A stretch of DNA of 64,000 nucleotides. It comes from Flavobacterium yafengii. Lineage in GTDB: Bacteria > Bacteroidota > Bacteroidia > Flavobacteriales > Flavobacteriaceae. The notes beneath the pieces are model-generated. The model made no database searches and was not told the origin of the DNA. It was given only the letters and a program-made list of their open reading frames with translations. The translations under genes and the position numbers were made by a program. Shown here piece after piece: positions 27,448 through 36,413 of this stretch (position 1 is its first letter; each line of letters opens with the position of its first letter). The stretch covers positions 1 to 64,000 of the forward strand of contig NZ_JASCRY010000006.1 in NCBI RefSeq assembly GCF_030010375.1, in the 5' to 3' direction.

Positions 27448-28329
27448 TTATTTGTCCTTTTGATAGTGTTTTATAACTCCGTTCAGGATTACGGTGATTA
27501 CAATTATTAATGCTCCGATGTAAAACTCAAAGCTCATTTTCTCTTTTCCGCCAAGAATAAAATAGGCCAAAACAATCCCATAAACCGGCTCTAAATTTGT
27601 AGTAAGCATTACCGTGTAAGGTGTGAGTTTTCGCATCACTTTTACCGAAGCCGTAAAGGCATAAGCCGTACAAATAGACGCTAAAACCAGAATTAAAATC
27701 CAATTATTAGCAGTCAATATAAAGAAGTCAGCAGTGAATTTTTGTTGGAACAAAAAATAAATAGTTATAAAAAAAACACCTGCCAGAAATTCATAAAAAG
27801 CAATTACGGATGGCTCGTGTTTTTCTATCAATTTTCCGTTCATCAGCGTAAACAAAACACCTAATATAATCGATGCCAAGGCATACAACATTCCGTCCAA
27901 ATAGTTAATTTCGACTTTCATAATCAATGCCAGACCAGCAATAATAATAAGACCAAAAAATACTTCGTACCACAATACTTTTCGACCATAAAAAACAGGC
28001 TCTAAAATGGAAGCAAAAAACGCTCCCAGTGAAAAAACGGATAGTGTAATGGATACATTAGAAACATGAATCGCTTTGAAGAAAAAGATCCAATGCAAGG
28101 CAATCAGCAATCCCACAAAAATCAATTTGAAGAACGATTTTAAAGGAATTTTAAATGATATCTTTTTGAATGCGATAAACAAGGCTAAAAACAGTCCTGC
28201 TAAAAACATGCGATACCAGACTAAAGCATCGGCGGTAATGGTGATTAAAGCTCCTAAAATGGCGGTAAAACCCCATATAAAAACTATCAAATGAAGGTTT
28301 AAATAACTCTTTAATTTATCGTTTTGCAT
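27448..28329 (-). CDS. EamA/DMT-family transporter
   Basis: A 293-aa inner-membrane protein with about ten hydrophobic helices in two EamA repeats, as in drug/metabolite exporters (RhaT/RarD-like). Motifs include FIWGFTAILGAL near the start and TTNLEPVYGIVLAYFIL in the second half. Substrate cannot be told. Its start overlaps the end of the lptF/G-type gene by 14 bases, so the two are cotranscribed. Confidence 0.9.
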   Translation of the reverse strand: MQNDKLKSYLNLHLIVFIWGFTAILGALITITADALVWYRMFLAGLFLALFIAFKKISFKIPLKSFFKLIFVGLLIALHWIFFFKAIHVSNVSITLSVFSLGAFFASILEPVFYGRKVLWYEVFFGLIIIAGLALIMKVEINYLDGMLYALASIILGVLFTLMNGKLIEKHEPSVIAFYEFLAGVFFITIYFLFQQKFTADFFILTANNWILILVLASICTAYAFTASVKVMRKLTPYTVMLTTNLEPVYGIVLAYFILGGKEKMSFEFYIGALIIVITVILNGVIKHYQKDK

Positions 28330-29404
28330 TACGTAACAAATAAATGGCTAAAATTCCAAAAGCAATATTAGGCAACCAAACGGCTAACATGGGTGGAATA
28401 CTCGATTTTTCGGCTAATACGCCAAAGATTTTATCAAAAAATACAAAAGCAAAAGCCAATGCAATTCCTATGGCTAAATTAGTTCCCATTCCGCCTCTTC
28501 GCTTCATGGCGGAAACGGCAACGGCAATAATGGTAAGAATAAATGCCGATACGGGAACACTATATTTTTTATACAACACCACCAAATACACATTGATATT
28601 AGAGGAACCTCGCTCACGTTCTTTTGCAATAAAGGCATTTAATTTCCCTAAACTCAGGGTTTCAGCAATATAAATCACTGGCGTTAAATCCTCCAGATCA
28701 AAAGTAAAAACAGCCTCTTTTTGAGGTGCTTTTTCAATTTTATCATTCAGTTCACCTACCGTTCTTTTAGTATAATCATACATGGTGTAGGTGCTGTCCT
28801 TCGGGTTCCATTTTATTCTGGTAGCGGTAATTTTATGGACTAACTTCTGGTTTTTAAATTTTTCAAGCGAAAAATTAAAAGCGGTTTTAGACTCTGTATT
28901 AAAACTGTTTACATAGATAAACTCGGTATCACTAATTTGTCGGTACACATCCGTGTTATCGCCACGCATAGCTTCTTTACCTCCACCTTTTAGATAGGTA
29001 TACCTAAAATTATTAAATCCTTCACTGGCTGCAGGAACCACGAAGAATCCCATCAGCAATACAAAAACAGAAACTATGGAAGCGCCTATTATATAAGGTC
29101 TTAAAAAGCGCGTGAATGAAATCCCGGAACTTAAAATAGCGATAATCTCCGTATCATTCGCCAGTTTTGAGGTAAACCAAATCACCGATAAAAACAAAAA
29201 TATCGGAAAAAGAGAATTCGCAAAATAAACCGTAAAATTGTAATAGTACAGCGCAATCTCTAAAAACGCAACTTTATTTTCGAGCATTTTATTGATCTTC
29301 TCGGATACATCCACAACAATTCCTATGGGAATAAACAACAACAGCATCACCGCAAATGTGGCTAAATATCTTTTTAGGATGTATTTGTCTATTATTGTAA
29401 GCAT
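28316..29404 (-). CDS. LptF/LptG-family permease (LPS export)
   Basis: A 362-aa YjgP/YjgQ-type protein. Helices at about 15-40, 60-80 and 100-125 precede a periplasmic jellyroll-like domain (about 130-265), and three more helices end the protein (KKYSVPVSAFILTIIAVAVS, GTNLAIGIALAFAFVFFDK, AVWLPNIAFGILAIYLL). With LptB and LptC it extracts lipopolysaccharide from the inner membrane. Whether it is LptF or LptG is not decided. It follows tgt in the same direction. Confidence 0.92.
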   Translation of the reverse strand: MLTIIDKYILKRYLATFAVMLLLFIPIGIVVDVSEKINKMLENKVAFLEIALYYYNFTVYFANSLFPIFLFLSVIWFTSKLANDTEIIAILSSGISFTRFLRPYIIGASIVSVFVLLMGFFVVPAASEGFNNFRYTYLKGGGKEAMRGDNTDVYRQISDTEFIYVNSFNTESKTAFNFSLEKFKNQKLVHKITATRIKWNPKDSTYTMYDYTKRTVGELNDKIEKAPQKEAVFTFDLEDLTPVIYIAETLSLGKLNAFIAKERERGSSNINVYLVVLYKKYSVPVSAFILTIIAVAVSAMKRRGGMGTNLAIGIALAFAFVFFDKIFGVLAEKSSIPPMLAVWLPNIAFGILAIYLLRNAKR

Positions 29405-29426
29405 AGTAAAGTTTAATCGGTTATTT

Positions 29427-29458
29427 GTTTAATCGTTTAACCGAATTAACGATTAAAC
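29427..29458. repeat. Inverted repeat between tgt and the lptF/G gene
   Basis: GTTTAATCGTT at 29427-29437 and AACGATTAAAC at 29448-29458 are perfect complements around a 10-base loop; further GATTAAAC copies follow. No T-run, so a spacer repeat rather than a terminator. Confidence 0.6.
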
Positions 29459-29470
29459 GATTAAACATTT

Positions 29471-30601
29471 TTAAAGTCTTTGGTTCATGTTCTTCACCAT
29501 CATTTCTTTCCAAGGTCTGAAATCGCCCGCTAAGATATGTTTTCTGGCTTCACGAACCAACCACATATAAAAACCAAGATTGTGTATCGTAGCAATTTGT
29601 TTTCCAAGATATTCATTAGCAGCAAAAAGGTGACGCAAATACGCTTTTGTATATTCAGTATCCACGTAAGTGATTCCCATTTCGTCAATTGGCGAAAAAT
29701 CATCTTCCCACTTTTTGTTTTTGATATTTATCGTACCATTTGCTGTAAACAACATACCGTTTCTGGCGTTACGCGTTGGCATCACACAGTCAAACATGTC
29801 GATTCCAAGGGCAATATTCTCCAAAATATTTATCGGAGTTCCCACGCCCATCAGGTAACGCGGTTTGTCTTCCGGTAAAATTTCACAAACCACTTCAGTC
29901 ATGGCATACATTTCCTCCGCAGGTTCCCCTACTGAAAGTCCACCAATCGCATTTCCTTGTTGGTTTGAATTCGCAATATATTCTGCTGATTGTTGGCGTA
30001 AATCTTTATAACAACTCCCTTGAACAATTGGGAAAAAAGTTTGTTCGTATCCGTATTTAAAAGGCTGCGTGTCTAAATGATTGATGCAACGGTCTAACCA
30101 ACGGTGGGTCATTTTCATGGAGCGTTTTGCGTAGTTATAATCACACGGATACGGTGTACACTCATCAAAAGCCATGATAATATCGGCACCAATGGTACGT
30201 TGAATTTCCATCACATTCTCTGGCGTAAAAAAGTGGTACGAACCGTCAATATGCGATTTGAACTTCACTCCTTCTTCCTTAATTTTTCGGTTAGCCGAAA
30301 GTGAATACACTTGGTAGCCACCAGAATCCGTCAAAATATTACGGTCCCAGTTCATGAATTTATGCAACCCTCCCGCTTTTTCCAGGATTTCGGTTTGTGG
30401 TCGCAAGTATAAATGGTAGGTATTTCCCAAGATAATATCTGGGTTTATATCGTCTTTCAATTCTCGTTGATGCACCCCTTTTACAGAACCTACGGTTCCT
30501 ACAGGCATAAAAATTGGGGTTTCAATCACACCGTGATCAGTGGTAACAGTTCCCGCTCTGGCTTTGGACTGTGGATCTTTTTTTAATAAATCAAACTTCA
30601 T
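29471..30601 (-). CDS. tgt: tRNA-guanine transglycosylase (queuosine)
   Basis: With the start at 30601 (MKFDLLKKDPQSKARAG) it is 376 aa, the family's usual length; an upstream in-frame ATG at 30616 would add five residues and leave only about 10 bases of leader. It exchanges guanine-34 for preQ1 in tRNAs with GUN anticodons. Seen: nucleophile region ILTDSGGYQVYSL, substrate Asp in IMAFDECTPYPCDY, and VMPTRNARNGMLFT; zinc-binding Cys residues are less clear at the C-terminus than in E. coli. It heads tgt-lptF/G-eamA. Confidence 0.95.
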   Translation of the reverse strand: MKFDLLKKDPQSKARAGTVTTDHGVIETPIFMPVGTVGSVKGVHQRELKDDINPDIILGNTYHLYLRPQTEILEKAGGLHKFMNWDRNILTDSGGYQVYSLSANRKIKEEGVKFKSHIDGSYHFFTPENVMEIQRTIGADIIMAFDECTPYPCDYNYAKRSMKMTHRWLDRCINHLDTQPFKYGYEQTFFPIVQGSCYKDLRQQSAEYIANSNQQGNAIGGLSVGEPAEEMYAMTEVVCEILPEDKPRYLMGVGTPINILENIALGIDMFDCVMPTRNARNGMLFTANGTINIKNKKWEDDFSPIDEMGITYVDTEYTKAYLRHLFAANEYLGKQIATIHNLGFYMWLVREARKHILAGDFRPWKEMMVKNMNQRL

Positions 30602-30632
30602 AGTAACGTATTTCACCCGATTGTTCGGCTGG

Positions 30633-30640
30633 CAAAGATA
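30633..30640 (-). promoter_or_regulatory. tgt -7 promoter element
   Basis: TATCTTTG on the minus strand, 31 bases before the ATG at 30601; fits TAnnTTTG. The -33 element is not clear. Confidence 0.5.
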
Positions 30641-30699
30641 GGTTAATTTGAAAATTAGATAATTACATAATTTAAAAATTTAATTAAGATTTGGGAAAT

Positions 30700-30795
30700 C
30701 ATTTTGGGCGTGCCCTAAAAAGGTCGGGCTATCCGTTGTAATCTTTTATTCCGCTACACTTCACAAAAGAATTTCCACTGCTATCCCTCACGCAA
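30700..30795. repeat. Interspersed Bacteroidota intergenic repeat
   Basis: A string containing GGGCGTGCCC, GGTCGGGCTATCCG, TTCCGCTACACTTC and CACTGCTATCCCTCACGC. This arrangement is familiar from many flavobacterial genomes, usually intergenic; here the middle hairpin is reduced (CCCTAAAAAGG). The 394-base gap 30617-31010 otherwise holds the hairpin at 30950 and no gene. Confidence 0.6.
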
Positions 30796-30949
30796 ATAAG
30801 TGCTGATGACAACTAAAATAGTCTCCATGTAAATTCAAAAGCACCTAGCAAATAAAATATTCATCTTATAAATTGTAAGAAAATTTTAATATATTTGATA
30901 TGAAATAATGTCTTATGTTAGTCAGACTTATCTCTCTTCTTCTGGGGTG

Positions 30950-30974
30950 ATAGGTCTGATTTTATCAGACCTAT
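30950..30974. promoter_or_regulatory. Perfect hairpin upstream of the hydrolase gene
   Basis: ATAGGTCTGAT-TTT-ATCAGACCTAT: 11 base pairs with a 3-base loop, 36 bases before the start of the hydrolase gene. A partial copy of the arm (GTCAGACTTAT) lies at about 30921. There is no T-run after it. It could be an operator, an mRNA 5' stabiliser or part of a mobile cassette end. Confidence 0.5.
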
Positions 30975-31010
30975 ATATTATTTACCTGCAAGCGTCAAAC
31001 AACAACTAAA

Positions 31011-31928
31011 ATGCAAAGATTAAAATTAACCATTTTTACACTTATCATTCTGACAAATTCATTTGGACAGAAAATAGAAAAAGTCTTTCTTGACAAGAAA
31101 GATTCTAGTAAAAATTGCTACACAATAATTTATCCACCAAAACTACCTTGGACTGGTTATATATTTATTATTCCAGGATTTGGAGAAACGGCCGAAAGAG
31201 TTTTAGAACAAACTGAATTAGTTAAACTTACTGCTAAAAGTGGACTCTTGACAATTATTCCAACTTTTCAAGATGGCGTTTTGTCATTTGGGATTGATAG
31301 CTTAAGCCAACAATCGTTCAATAATATTATACTTGATGTAAAGAAAAAACACAAATTAACTGACCTTAAATATTATGTTGGTGGTTTTTCAATTGGTGGT
31401 AGTACAGCAATTAAATTTGCCGAAAATGCAACTATAAAACCAACCGCAGTTTTTGCTATCGATTCACCACTTGATCTTGAAAGATATTATAATTCGAGTA
31501 AAAGAGAGGTTAGATTATCCGTAAACAAAATTCCAGATGAAGAAAGAGTTTACATGATTGAGAGACTAGAAAAAGAAATGGGAGGGCCACCAAAAATTGC
31601 GTTAAAAAATTATTACAAAACATCACCTTATTCATTCAGTGATACTACTCAAACAGCTATTAAGAATATAATAAAACTTCCTTTGAGAATTTACTCTGAA
31701 CCTGATGTCAATTGGTGGTTAAAAGAATATGCAGAAGATTTCACAGGGATGAATGTTTCGGAATGTTCGGCAATGATTAACGAATTGAATAGACTTGGGA
31801 ATACAAAAGCCGAATTGATAATTACACAAAATAAAGGATATAGAAAACCTGATAATAGTAGGCATCCACATTCTTGGAGTATTGTGAATAATAACGAATT
31901 AATTGAATGGTTATTAAAACAGAAATAA
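31011..31928 (+). CDS. Secreted alpha/beta-hydrolase family protein
   Basis: A 305-aa protein with a signal peptide (to SFGQK). The alpha/beta fold is marked by IFIIPGFGETAERV (oxyanion-type loop), the nucleophile elbow GGFSIGGSTA, and a late His in SRHPHSWSIV; the acid may be the Asp in SEPDVNWW. The substrate is unknown; esterase or acyl-peptidase activity is plausible. It is a lone gene bracketed by a repeat and hairpin upstream and by a folded, conserved-looking tail downstream, which suggests it moves as a cassette. Confidence 0.75.
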   Translation: MQRLKLTIFTLIILTNSFGQKIEKVFLDKKDSSKNCYTIIYPPKLPWTGYIFIIPGFGETAERVLEQTELVKLTAKSGLLTIIPTFQDGVLSFGIDSLSQQSFNNIILDVKKKHKLTDLKYYVGGFSIGGSTAIKFAENATIKPTAVFAIDSPLDLERYYNSSKREVRLSVNKIPDEERVYMIERLEKEMGGPPKIALKNYYKTSPYSFSDTTQTAIKNIIKLPLRIYSEPDVNWWLKEYAEDFTGMNVSECSAMINELNRLGNTKAELIITQNKGYRKPDNSRHPHSWSIVNNNELIEWLLKQK

Positions 31929-32104
31929 TGCCAGCAGGTAATAGCTACTACAATGAATTTGGGCAATTGGCTTAATGGAAAGTTAGTTTTGTATTTGAGA
32001 TGATTTGGCAAATCCGAATAATGAGCTTAATTTAATTCCAAAACCCGACCGCGCTTATATTCCAAAATCGTTAACGCAGTTTTGCATAACTGCGCTAACG
32101 ATTA
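31929..32104 (+). repeat. Hairpin-rich cassette-like tail
   Basis: The sequence after the hydrolase stop includes TGCCAGCAGGTAATAGC, TTTGGGCAATTGGCTT, the palindrome GATTTGGCAAATC near 32002 and CCAAAACCCGACCGCGCTTAT, then a stem ATCGTTAACGCAGTT / AACTGCGCTAACGAT at 32067-32102 with one mismatch. I recall near-identical tails after unrelated single genes in flavobacteria; that recollection cannot be checked here. No reading frame covers it. Confidence 0.5.
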
Positions 32105-32143
32105 TCTGTAAACACAATCAATCTGATATTTAATCTTTTTAAA

Positions 32144-32701
32144 ATGACACTATCCTTTTTTGCAACACAAGCATCATTTAGAGAATGGTTAGAAAAGCAC
32201 CACAAAAAGGAAACCGAACTACTCGTAGGTTTCTATAAAGTGAGTAGCGACAAACCTTCCATGACTTGGTCGCAATCCGTGGATCAAGCACTTTCCTTTG
32301 GTTGGATTGACGGTGTACGAAGATCAATTGATAATGAAAGTTACAGTATTCGTTTTACGCCACGAAGAAGTACCAGTATTTGGAGTGCCATAAACATCCA
32401 GAAAGTCGAGGAACTCACTAAAGCCGGGTTAATGACTCCTGAAGGACAAAAAGCATTTGATTTACGTACAGAAAGCAAATCCAGAATTTATTCTCACGAA
32501 AAAGAACCGGTTGCTCTTGCCCCAAATTACGAAAGCCAATTTAAGATGAATCCATTAGCCTGGGACTTTTTTAATGCACAAGCACCTTCCTACAAAAAGG
32601 TCATGATACATTGGATAATGACAGCAAAACAAGAAAAAACCAGACTATCAAGGCTTGAAAAAACAATACAAATCAGTGAACAACAAAAACGAATGCAATA
32701 A
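32144..32701 (+). CDS. YdeI/OmpD-associated family protein
   Basis: A 185-aa protein with the family's blocks FREWLEKHHKKETELLVGFYK, SFGWIDGVRRSID, RFTPRRSTSIWS and the C-terminal basic end. Relatives are named bacteriocin-protection or YdeI-like proteins; the molecular role is not settled. No signal peptide. It precedes DUF2809 by 32 bases and may be cotranscribed. Confidence 0.85.
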   Translation: MTLSFFATQASFREWLEKHHKKETELLVGFYKVSSDKPSMTWSQSVDQALSFGWIDGVRRSIDNESYSIRFTPRRSTSIWSAINIQKVEELTKAGLMTPEGQKAFDLRTESKSRIYSHEKEPVALAPNYESQFKMNPLAWDFFNAQAPSYKKVMIHWIMTAKQEKTRLSRLEKTIQISEQQKRMQ

Positions 32702-32733
32702 AAAGTAAAATACTAAATAATTAAACAACCAAA

Positions 32734-33120
32734 ATGCTTCAATTCAACCGCACTTATTTTGCTTTTACAGTATTCCTTTTTCTCCTGGAAACAGCCATCG
32801 CTTTGTTTGTTCATGACAACTTTATAAGACCTTATTTTGGAGATTTTTTAGTAGTTATTCTACTTTATTGTTTTCTAAAATCGTTTCTAAACGTATCCGC
32901 TTGGGTTGCAGCTGGTCTTGTGTTAGTTTTTTCATTTGCTATCGAAACCGCACAATATTTTAATATGGTTGAAAAATTAGGATTACAGCATTACAAAATT
33001 GCCAAAGTTGTTCTTGGAAATTCTTTTGCCTGGATGGATTTGCTTGCCTACGTGCTTGGAATTTTGGCCGTAATTAGCATTGAAAAATTCACTCAAAAAC
33101 AAGAGAATAAAATACAGTAA
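32734..33120 (+). CDS. DUF2809 membrane protein
   Basis: A 128-aa protein with four hydrophobic helices and the family pattern FIRPYFGDFLVVILLYCF, ETAQYFNMVEKLGL and GNSFAWMDLLAYVLG. Inner-membrane; function unknown. It resembles VanZ-like proteins in general layout but matches DUF2809 better. Confidence 0.85.
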   Translation: MLQFNRTYFAFTVFLFLLETAIALFVHDNFIRPYFGDFLVVILLYCFLKSFLNVSAWVAAGLVLVFSFAIETAQYFNMVEKLGLQHYKIAKVVLGNSFAWMDLLAYVLGILAVISIEKFTQKQENKIQ

Positions 33121-33180
33121 CAACTTCGAGCCATCACTAAAATAAGTTATTTCATACAGCAAATTCTTGTGAAAAAATCT

Positions 33181-33188
33181 TACGTTTG
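33181..33188 (+). promoter_or_regulatory. DoxX-gene -7 promoter element
   Basis: TACGTTTG, 29 bases before the ATG at 33218, fits TAnnTTTG. No well-spaced -33 TTG was found. Confidence 0.45.
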
Positions 33189-33217
33189 TAAGAACACAAT
33201 ACTAAAAACTTTAAATT

Positions 33218-33640
33218 ATGATTCAAAAACTGTTCTCCCCATCTTCTTGGTCTGCTAATGCAACAGATTGGGCTTCGCTTATTTTACGATTAACACTTGG
33301 TTTATTGATGCTAAGTCATGGTATTCCAAAACTAATGAAGTTATTGAATGGCACTATGGAATTTGGTGACCCAATAGGCATTGGTGTTCCGGCATCATTG
33401 ACTTTGACAGTTTTTGCCGAGGTTTTTTGTTCTATATTAATTATAATAGGTTTTTGGACCAGACTGGCGTTGATTCCGCTTATTATCACAATGGCAGTTG
33501 CCGTGTTTATTGTTCATATCAATGACGATTTGGGAACAATGGAATCTGCATTAATGTATTTACTGTCCTATACTGCGCTATTTTTATTAGGAAGCGGTAT
33601 CTATTCAATGGATGCAGTTTTAAAAAGAAAAGCTATTTAA
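33218..33640 (+). CDS. DoxX family membrane protein
   Basis: A 140-aa protein with four membrane helices; DoxX pattern LILRLTLGLLMLSHGIPKL at the start and a FAEVFCSILIIIGFWTRLALIPL centre. DoxX-like proteins are inner-membrane proteins linked to redox or stress roles in several bacteria; the activity here is not known. It has its own promoter box and terminator. Confidence 0.88.
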   Translation: MIQKLFSPSSWSANATDWASLILRLTLGLLMLSHGIPKLMKLLNGTMEFGDPIGIGVPASLTLTVFAEVFCSILIIIGFWTRLALIPLIITMAVAVFIVHINDDLGTMESALMYLLSYTALFLLGSGIYSMDAVLKRKAI

Positions 33641-33654
33641 AAAATCATTGAACA

Positions 33655-33717
33655 TAAAAAAACGTCCTAAAACAAGTTGGCACTAAACACAACTTGCTTT
33701 AGTACGTTACCTTTTTT
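33655..33717. terminator. Bidirectional terminator between DoxX and NTF2-like genes
   Basis: AACGTCCTAAAACAAGTT and AACTTGCTTTAGTACGTT pair with two mismatches, with A and T runs outside. Serves both convergent genes. Confidence 0.7.
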
Positions 33718-33726
33718 ACACACAAA

Positions 33727-34662
33727 TTATTCTAACAATTTTTCACTGTAGTAAGCAATTTCAGAAGTTATTTTACCTTTATCATCAAAATTATCAATGA
33801 AAAATATAGGTAAAACTATTTTCTTTTTGTCTGATTTTCTTGTTAATCTAAAATTCCACCACGATTGCACCACTCTCGCATCCCCCATTTCATAATGCAA
33901 ATAGTCTGGATATCCCACCATGTCAATACTCGTTAAATCATATTTCTCAAAAAGCTTTTGATCATTTACTTTTTGCTCCGCTAAAGTGATGCTTTTGCCT
34001 ACAGGCATATTTATGTCTGAAAATGTCGCCTTTTCGTCATAAAAACTATACGCTTTGTCAAAGTCTTTATTTTCAAAAGCATAAATCATTTTTCTCACAC
34101 TGTTAATGTTTTCGTGATGATTATATATTTCACCATTTTCCCTGTCGTTGAAACTATCCCCAATTTCATCAAAAACACTGCTATTTCTATATCTAATAAT
34201 AGTCTTGATTTTATTGTTTTTATCTACCACAAATAAACGGTGCAAAGGCGTATCAATTTTAACTCCTGTTTTATTGTGCACTCCCTTTAAATCGTCCCAA
34301 GTTTGAACCCAAACTACATCTTTATTATCAGCTTCCTTATATTCTAAAGCATCTGGATAAGCACCTTCTGATTTTTTAATACTTAAATAATCAATGTTCT
34401 CTTTCCAAAACTTAACCTCGTTTAAAAAAGCTGCTTTGTCTGATCCTTTATCATCCTTATTAGAACTCACACCATTATATGATTTAAAATCGTCTGTCAA
34501 AAAACTGGCAACTTTATCAGCGTCTCCCTTGACATAAGCTTGAGTCATGGCTTCAACAACATTAATTGCAGGATGCTCTACATAAATAGTCCCGTTTGTT
34601 TTCTTTTGAGCGTAAGTGATGCAAACTGCAATCAACAGTACCATTGAGAAAAATTTTTTCAT
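33727..34662 (-). CDS. Secreted protein with two NTF2/SnoaL-like domains
   Basis: A 311-aa protein with a signal peptide (ending ITYAQKK). Two similar halves follow: about residues 30-165 (VVEAMTQAYVKGDADKVASF, then VVWVQTWDDLKG) and about 185-310 (SVRKMIYAFENKDFDKAYSF, then DARVVQSWWNF). Both look like SnoaL/NTF2 alpha-beta cones with a helical start. Periplasmic or extracellular; ligand unknown. Confidence 0.7.
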   Translation of the reverse strand: MKKFFSMVLLIAVCITYAQKKTNGTIYVEHPAINVVEAMTQAYVKGDADKVASFLTDDFKSYNGVSSNKDDKGSDKAAFLNEVKFWKENIDYLSIKKSEGAYPDALEYKEADNKDVVWVQTWDDLKGVHNKTGVKIDTPLHRLFVVDKNNKIKTIIRYRNSSVFDEIGDSFNDRENGEIYNHHENINSVRKMIYAFENKDFDKAYSFYDEKATFSDINMPVGKSITLAEQKVNDQKLFEKYDLTSIDMVGYPDYLHYEMGDARVVQSWWNFRLTRKSDKKKIVLPIFFIDNFDDKGKITSEIAYYSEKLLE

Positions 34663-35083
34663 AATTTGTTTGTTTTTTTGGTTAATAAGACATTAAATTT
34701 AATTATAAATACTGAATATCAGATATTTACGATTAAAAAATTTCATCTTTTTTCAAATAAATAATTTGAGTTTTTAAATTTTTATACATTCAAATCCGTC
34801 AAATAATTATTTTCCACCAATGAATAAAAAATATAAAAACAAAGATTAATCCTAGCCGAGCTACTCTTTTCTAAACTTCAGCAGAAAAATATAATTGCAA
34901 AAAAAGCAACTCTGATTCAAACTTTTTAAACGAAGTTATTTTTTATAAAAATAATTTTATATCAGTTTAATCGTATATATTTACTTGAAAATTGCTAAAA
35001 TCCTATTCTTTTAATCTTTTTAAAATGAACAGACATTTCATGGGATTTTACTAAAACCTTAAAACAATATAATTGAAACAATT
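34663..35083. other. AT-rich intergenic region (421 bp), divergent promoters
   Basis: Lies between two divergent genes. It contains AT-rich partly self-complementary strings such as TTTTTATAAAAATAATTTTATA near 34941. I see no coding frame of interest and no confident TAnnTTTG box in either direction. Confidence 0.4.
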
Positions 35084-36403
35084 ATGGTAAAGAAAATTTT
35101 AATTACAATGCTTTTCAGTTTATTATTTGCTACTGGATATTCCCAAAAAATGAACGTTGCAAAACTGGATAGTTTATTTCAAATTCTTGAAGCAAAAGAT
35201 AAGTTTATGGGAAGTATAGCCGTTTCACAAAATGGAACGCTTATTTACTCTAAATCAATAGGAAAAGAAGACATTGAAACGAATAAAAAAGCAACTAATT
35301 TATCCAAATACCGAATTGGTTCTATTTCAAAAATGTTTACTTCTGCATTAGTATTCAAAGCTGTTGAAGAGAAAAAAATAACATTAAATCAAACTATAGA
35401 AATCTATTTCCCAACAATCGAAAATGCAACGAAAATAACCATTGGAAATTTATTAAACCACAGAAGCGGCATCCATAATTTTACCAATAATCCAGACTAT
35501 TTAAAGTACAATACCGAACCGAAATCCGAAGGGCAAATGATTGAAATCATTGCAAAAGGGAAAAGTGATTTTGAACCAAACAGCAAAGCAGATTATAGCA
35601 ATTCAAATTATGTTTTGTTGAGTTATATTCTTCAAAAAACATACAAAAAAACATATGCAGACATTCTTAAAGATAAAATCACAAAGCCATTAGGCTTGAA
35701 AAACACTTACGTAGGAAATAAAATAAGCGTCCAAAACAACGAATCTAATTCTTATAGTTTTTCAGAAAAATGGATCAAAGAAACTGAAACGGATATGTCA
35801 ATCCCAATGGGCGCTGGCGCAATTGTTTCTAATCCGACTGATTTGACTATTTTTATTGACCATTTATTCGCAAACAAAATAATCAACGACGGTAGTTTAA
35901 AACAAATGATCACTTTACAAGACAACTATGGGATGGGGATTTTCCAAATTCCGTTTTATGATAAAAAAGGATTTGGTCATACTGGAGGAATTGATGAATT
36001 TAGATCCGTATTGTATTATTTCACAGAGGACAAAATAGCCGTTGCATTAACATCAAACGGAAAAACATACGACAATAATGACATTATTATCGCCGCTTTA
36101 AGCAGTTACTTCAACAAGCCGTTCGTAATTCCTACTTTTAAAAATATCGAACTCAAAACCGAAGACTTAGATCCTTATTTAGGAGAATATTCAGATGCTG
36201 GTTTCCCTATGAAGATTACGATTACAAAAGATAATTTAAAACTTTTTGCACAAGCAACAGGACAATCTGCTTTTCCGCTTGAAGCAACTGAAAAAGATAA
36301 ATTTGAATTTTTAGCCGCTGGAATAAAACTAGAATTTAAGCCAAATGAAAAACAAATGATTTTAAAGCAAGGTGGTGGAGCATTCAAATTGACAAAAAAA
36401 TAA
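35084..36403 (+). CDS. Serine hydrolase of the beta-lactamase class C / penicillin-binding family
   Basis: A 439-aa secreted protein (signal peptide to FATGYSQ). Catalytic elements: SxxK in YRIGSISKMFT, YxN in DYSNSNYVLL, and HTGG (in place of KTG) in GFGHTGGIDEF. After the hydrolase domain (about residues 25-345) a C-terminal beta-rich region (about 350-439) resembles the lipocalin-like tails of Bacteroidota members. More likely an esterase, peptidase or amidase than a true beta-lactamase. The DUF4328 gene starts 10 bases downstream. Confidence 0.88.
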   Translation: MVKKILITMLFSLLFATGYSQKMNVAKLDSLFQILEAKDKFMGSIAVSQNGTLIYSKSIGKEDIETNKKATNLSKYRIGSISKMFTSALVFKAVEEKKITLNQTIEIYFPTIENATKITIGNLLNHRSGIHNFTNNPDYLKYNTEPKSEGQMIEIIAKGKSDFEPNSKADYSNSNYVLLSYILQKTYKKTYADILKDKITKPLGLKNTYVGNKISVQNNESNSYSFSEKWIKETETDMSIPMGAGAIVSNPTDLTIFIDHLFANKIINDGSLKQMITLQDNYGMGIFQIPFYDKKGFGHTGGIDEFRSVLYYFTEDKIAVALTSNGKTYDNNDIIIAALSSYFNKPFVIPTFKNIELKTEDLDPYLGEYSDAGFPMKITITKDNLKLFAQATGQSAFPLEATEKDKFEFLAAGIKLEFKPNEKQMILKQGGGAFKLTKK

Positions 36404-36413
36404 GAAATCAAAA

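Noticed and set aside
30690..32110. Integron with attC sites
   Set aside because: The tail stem resembles an attC only loosely; core sites RYYYAAC/GTTRRRY are not paired properly and no integrase gene is present.
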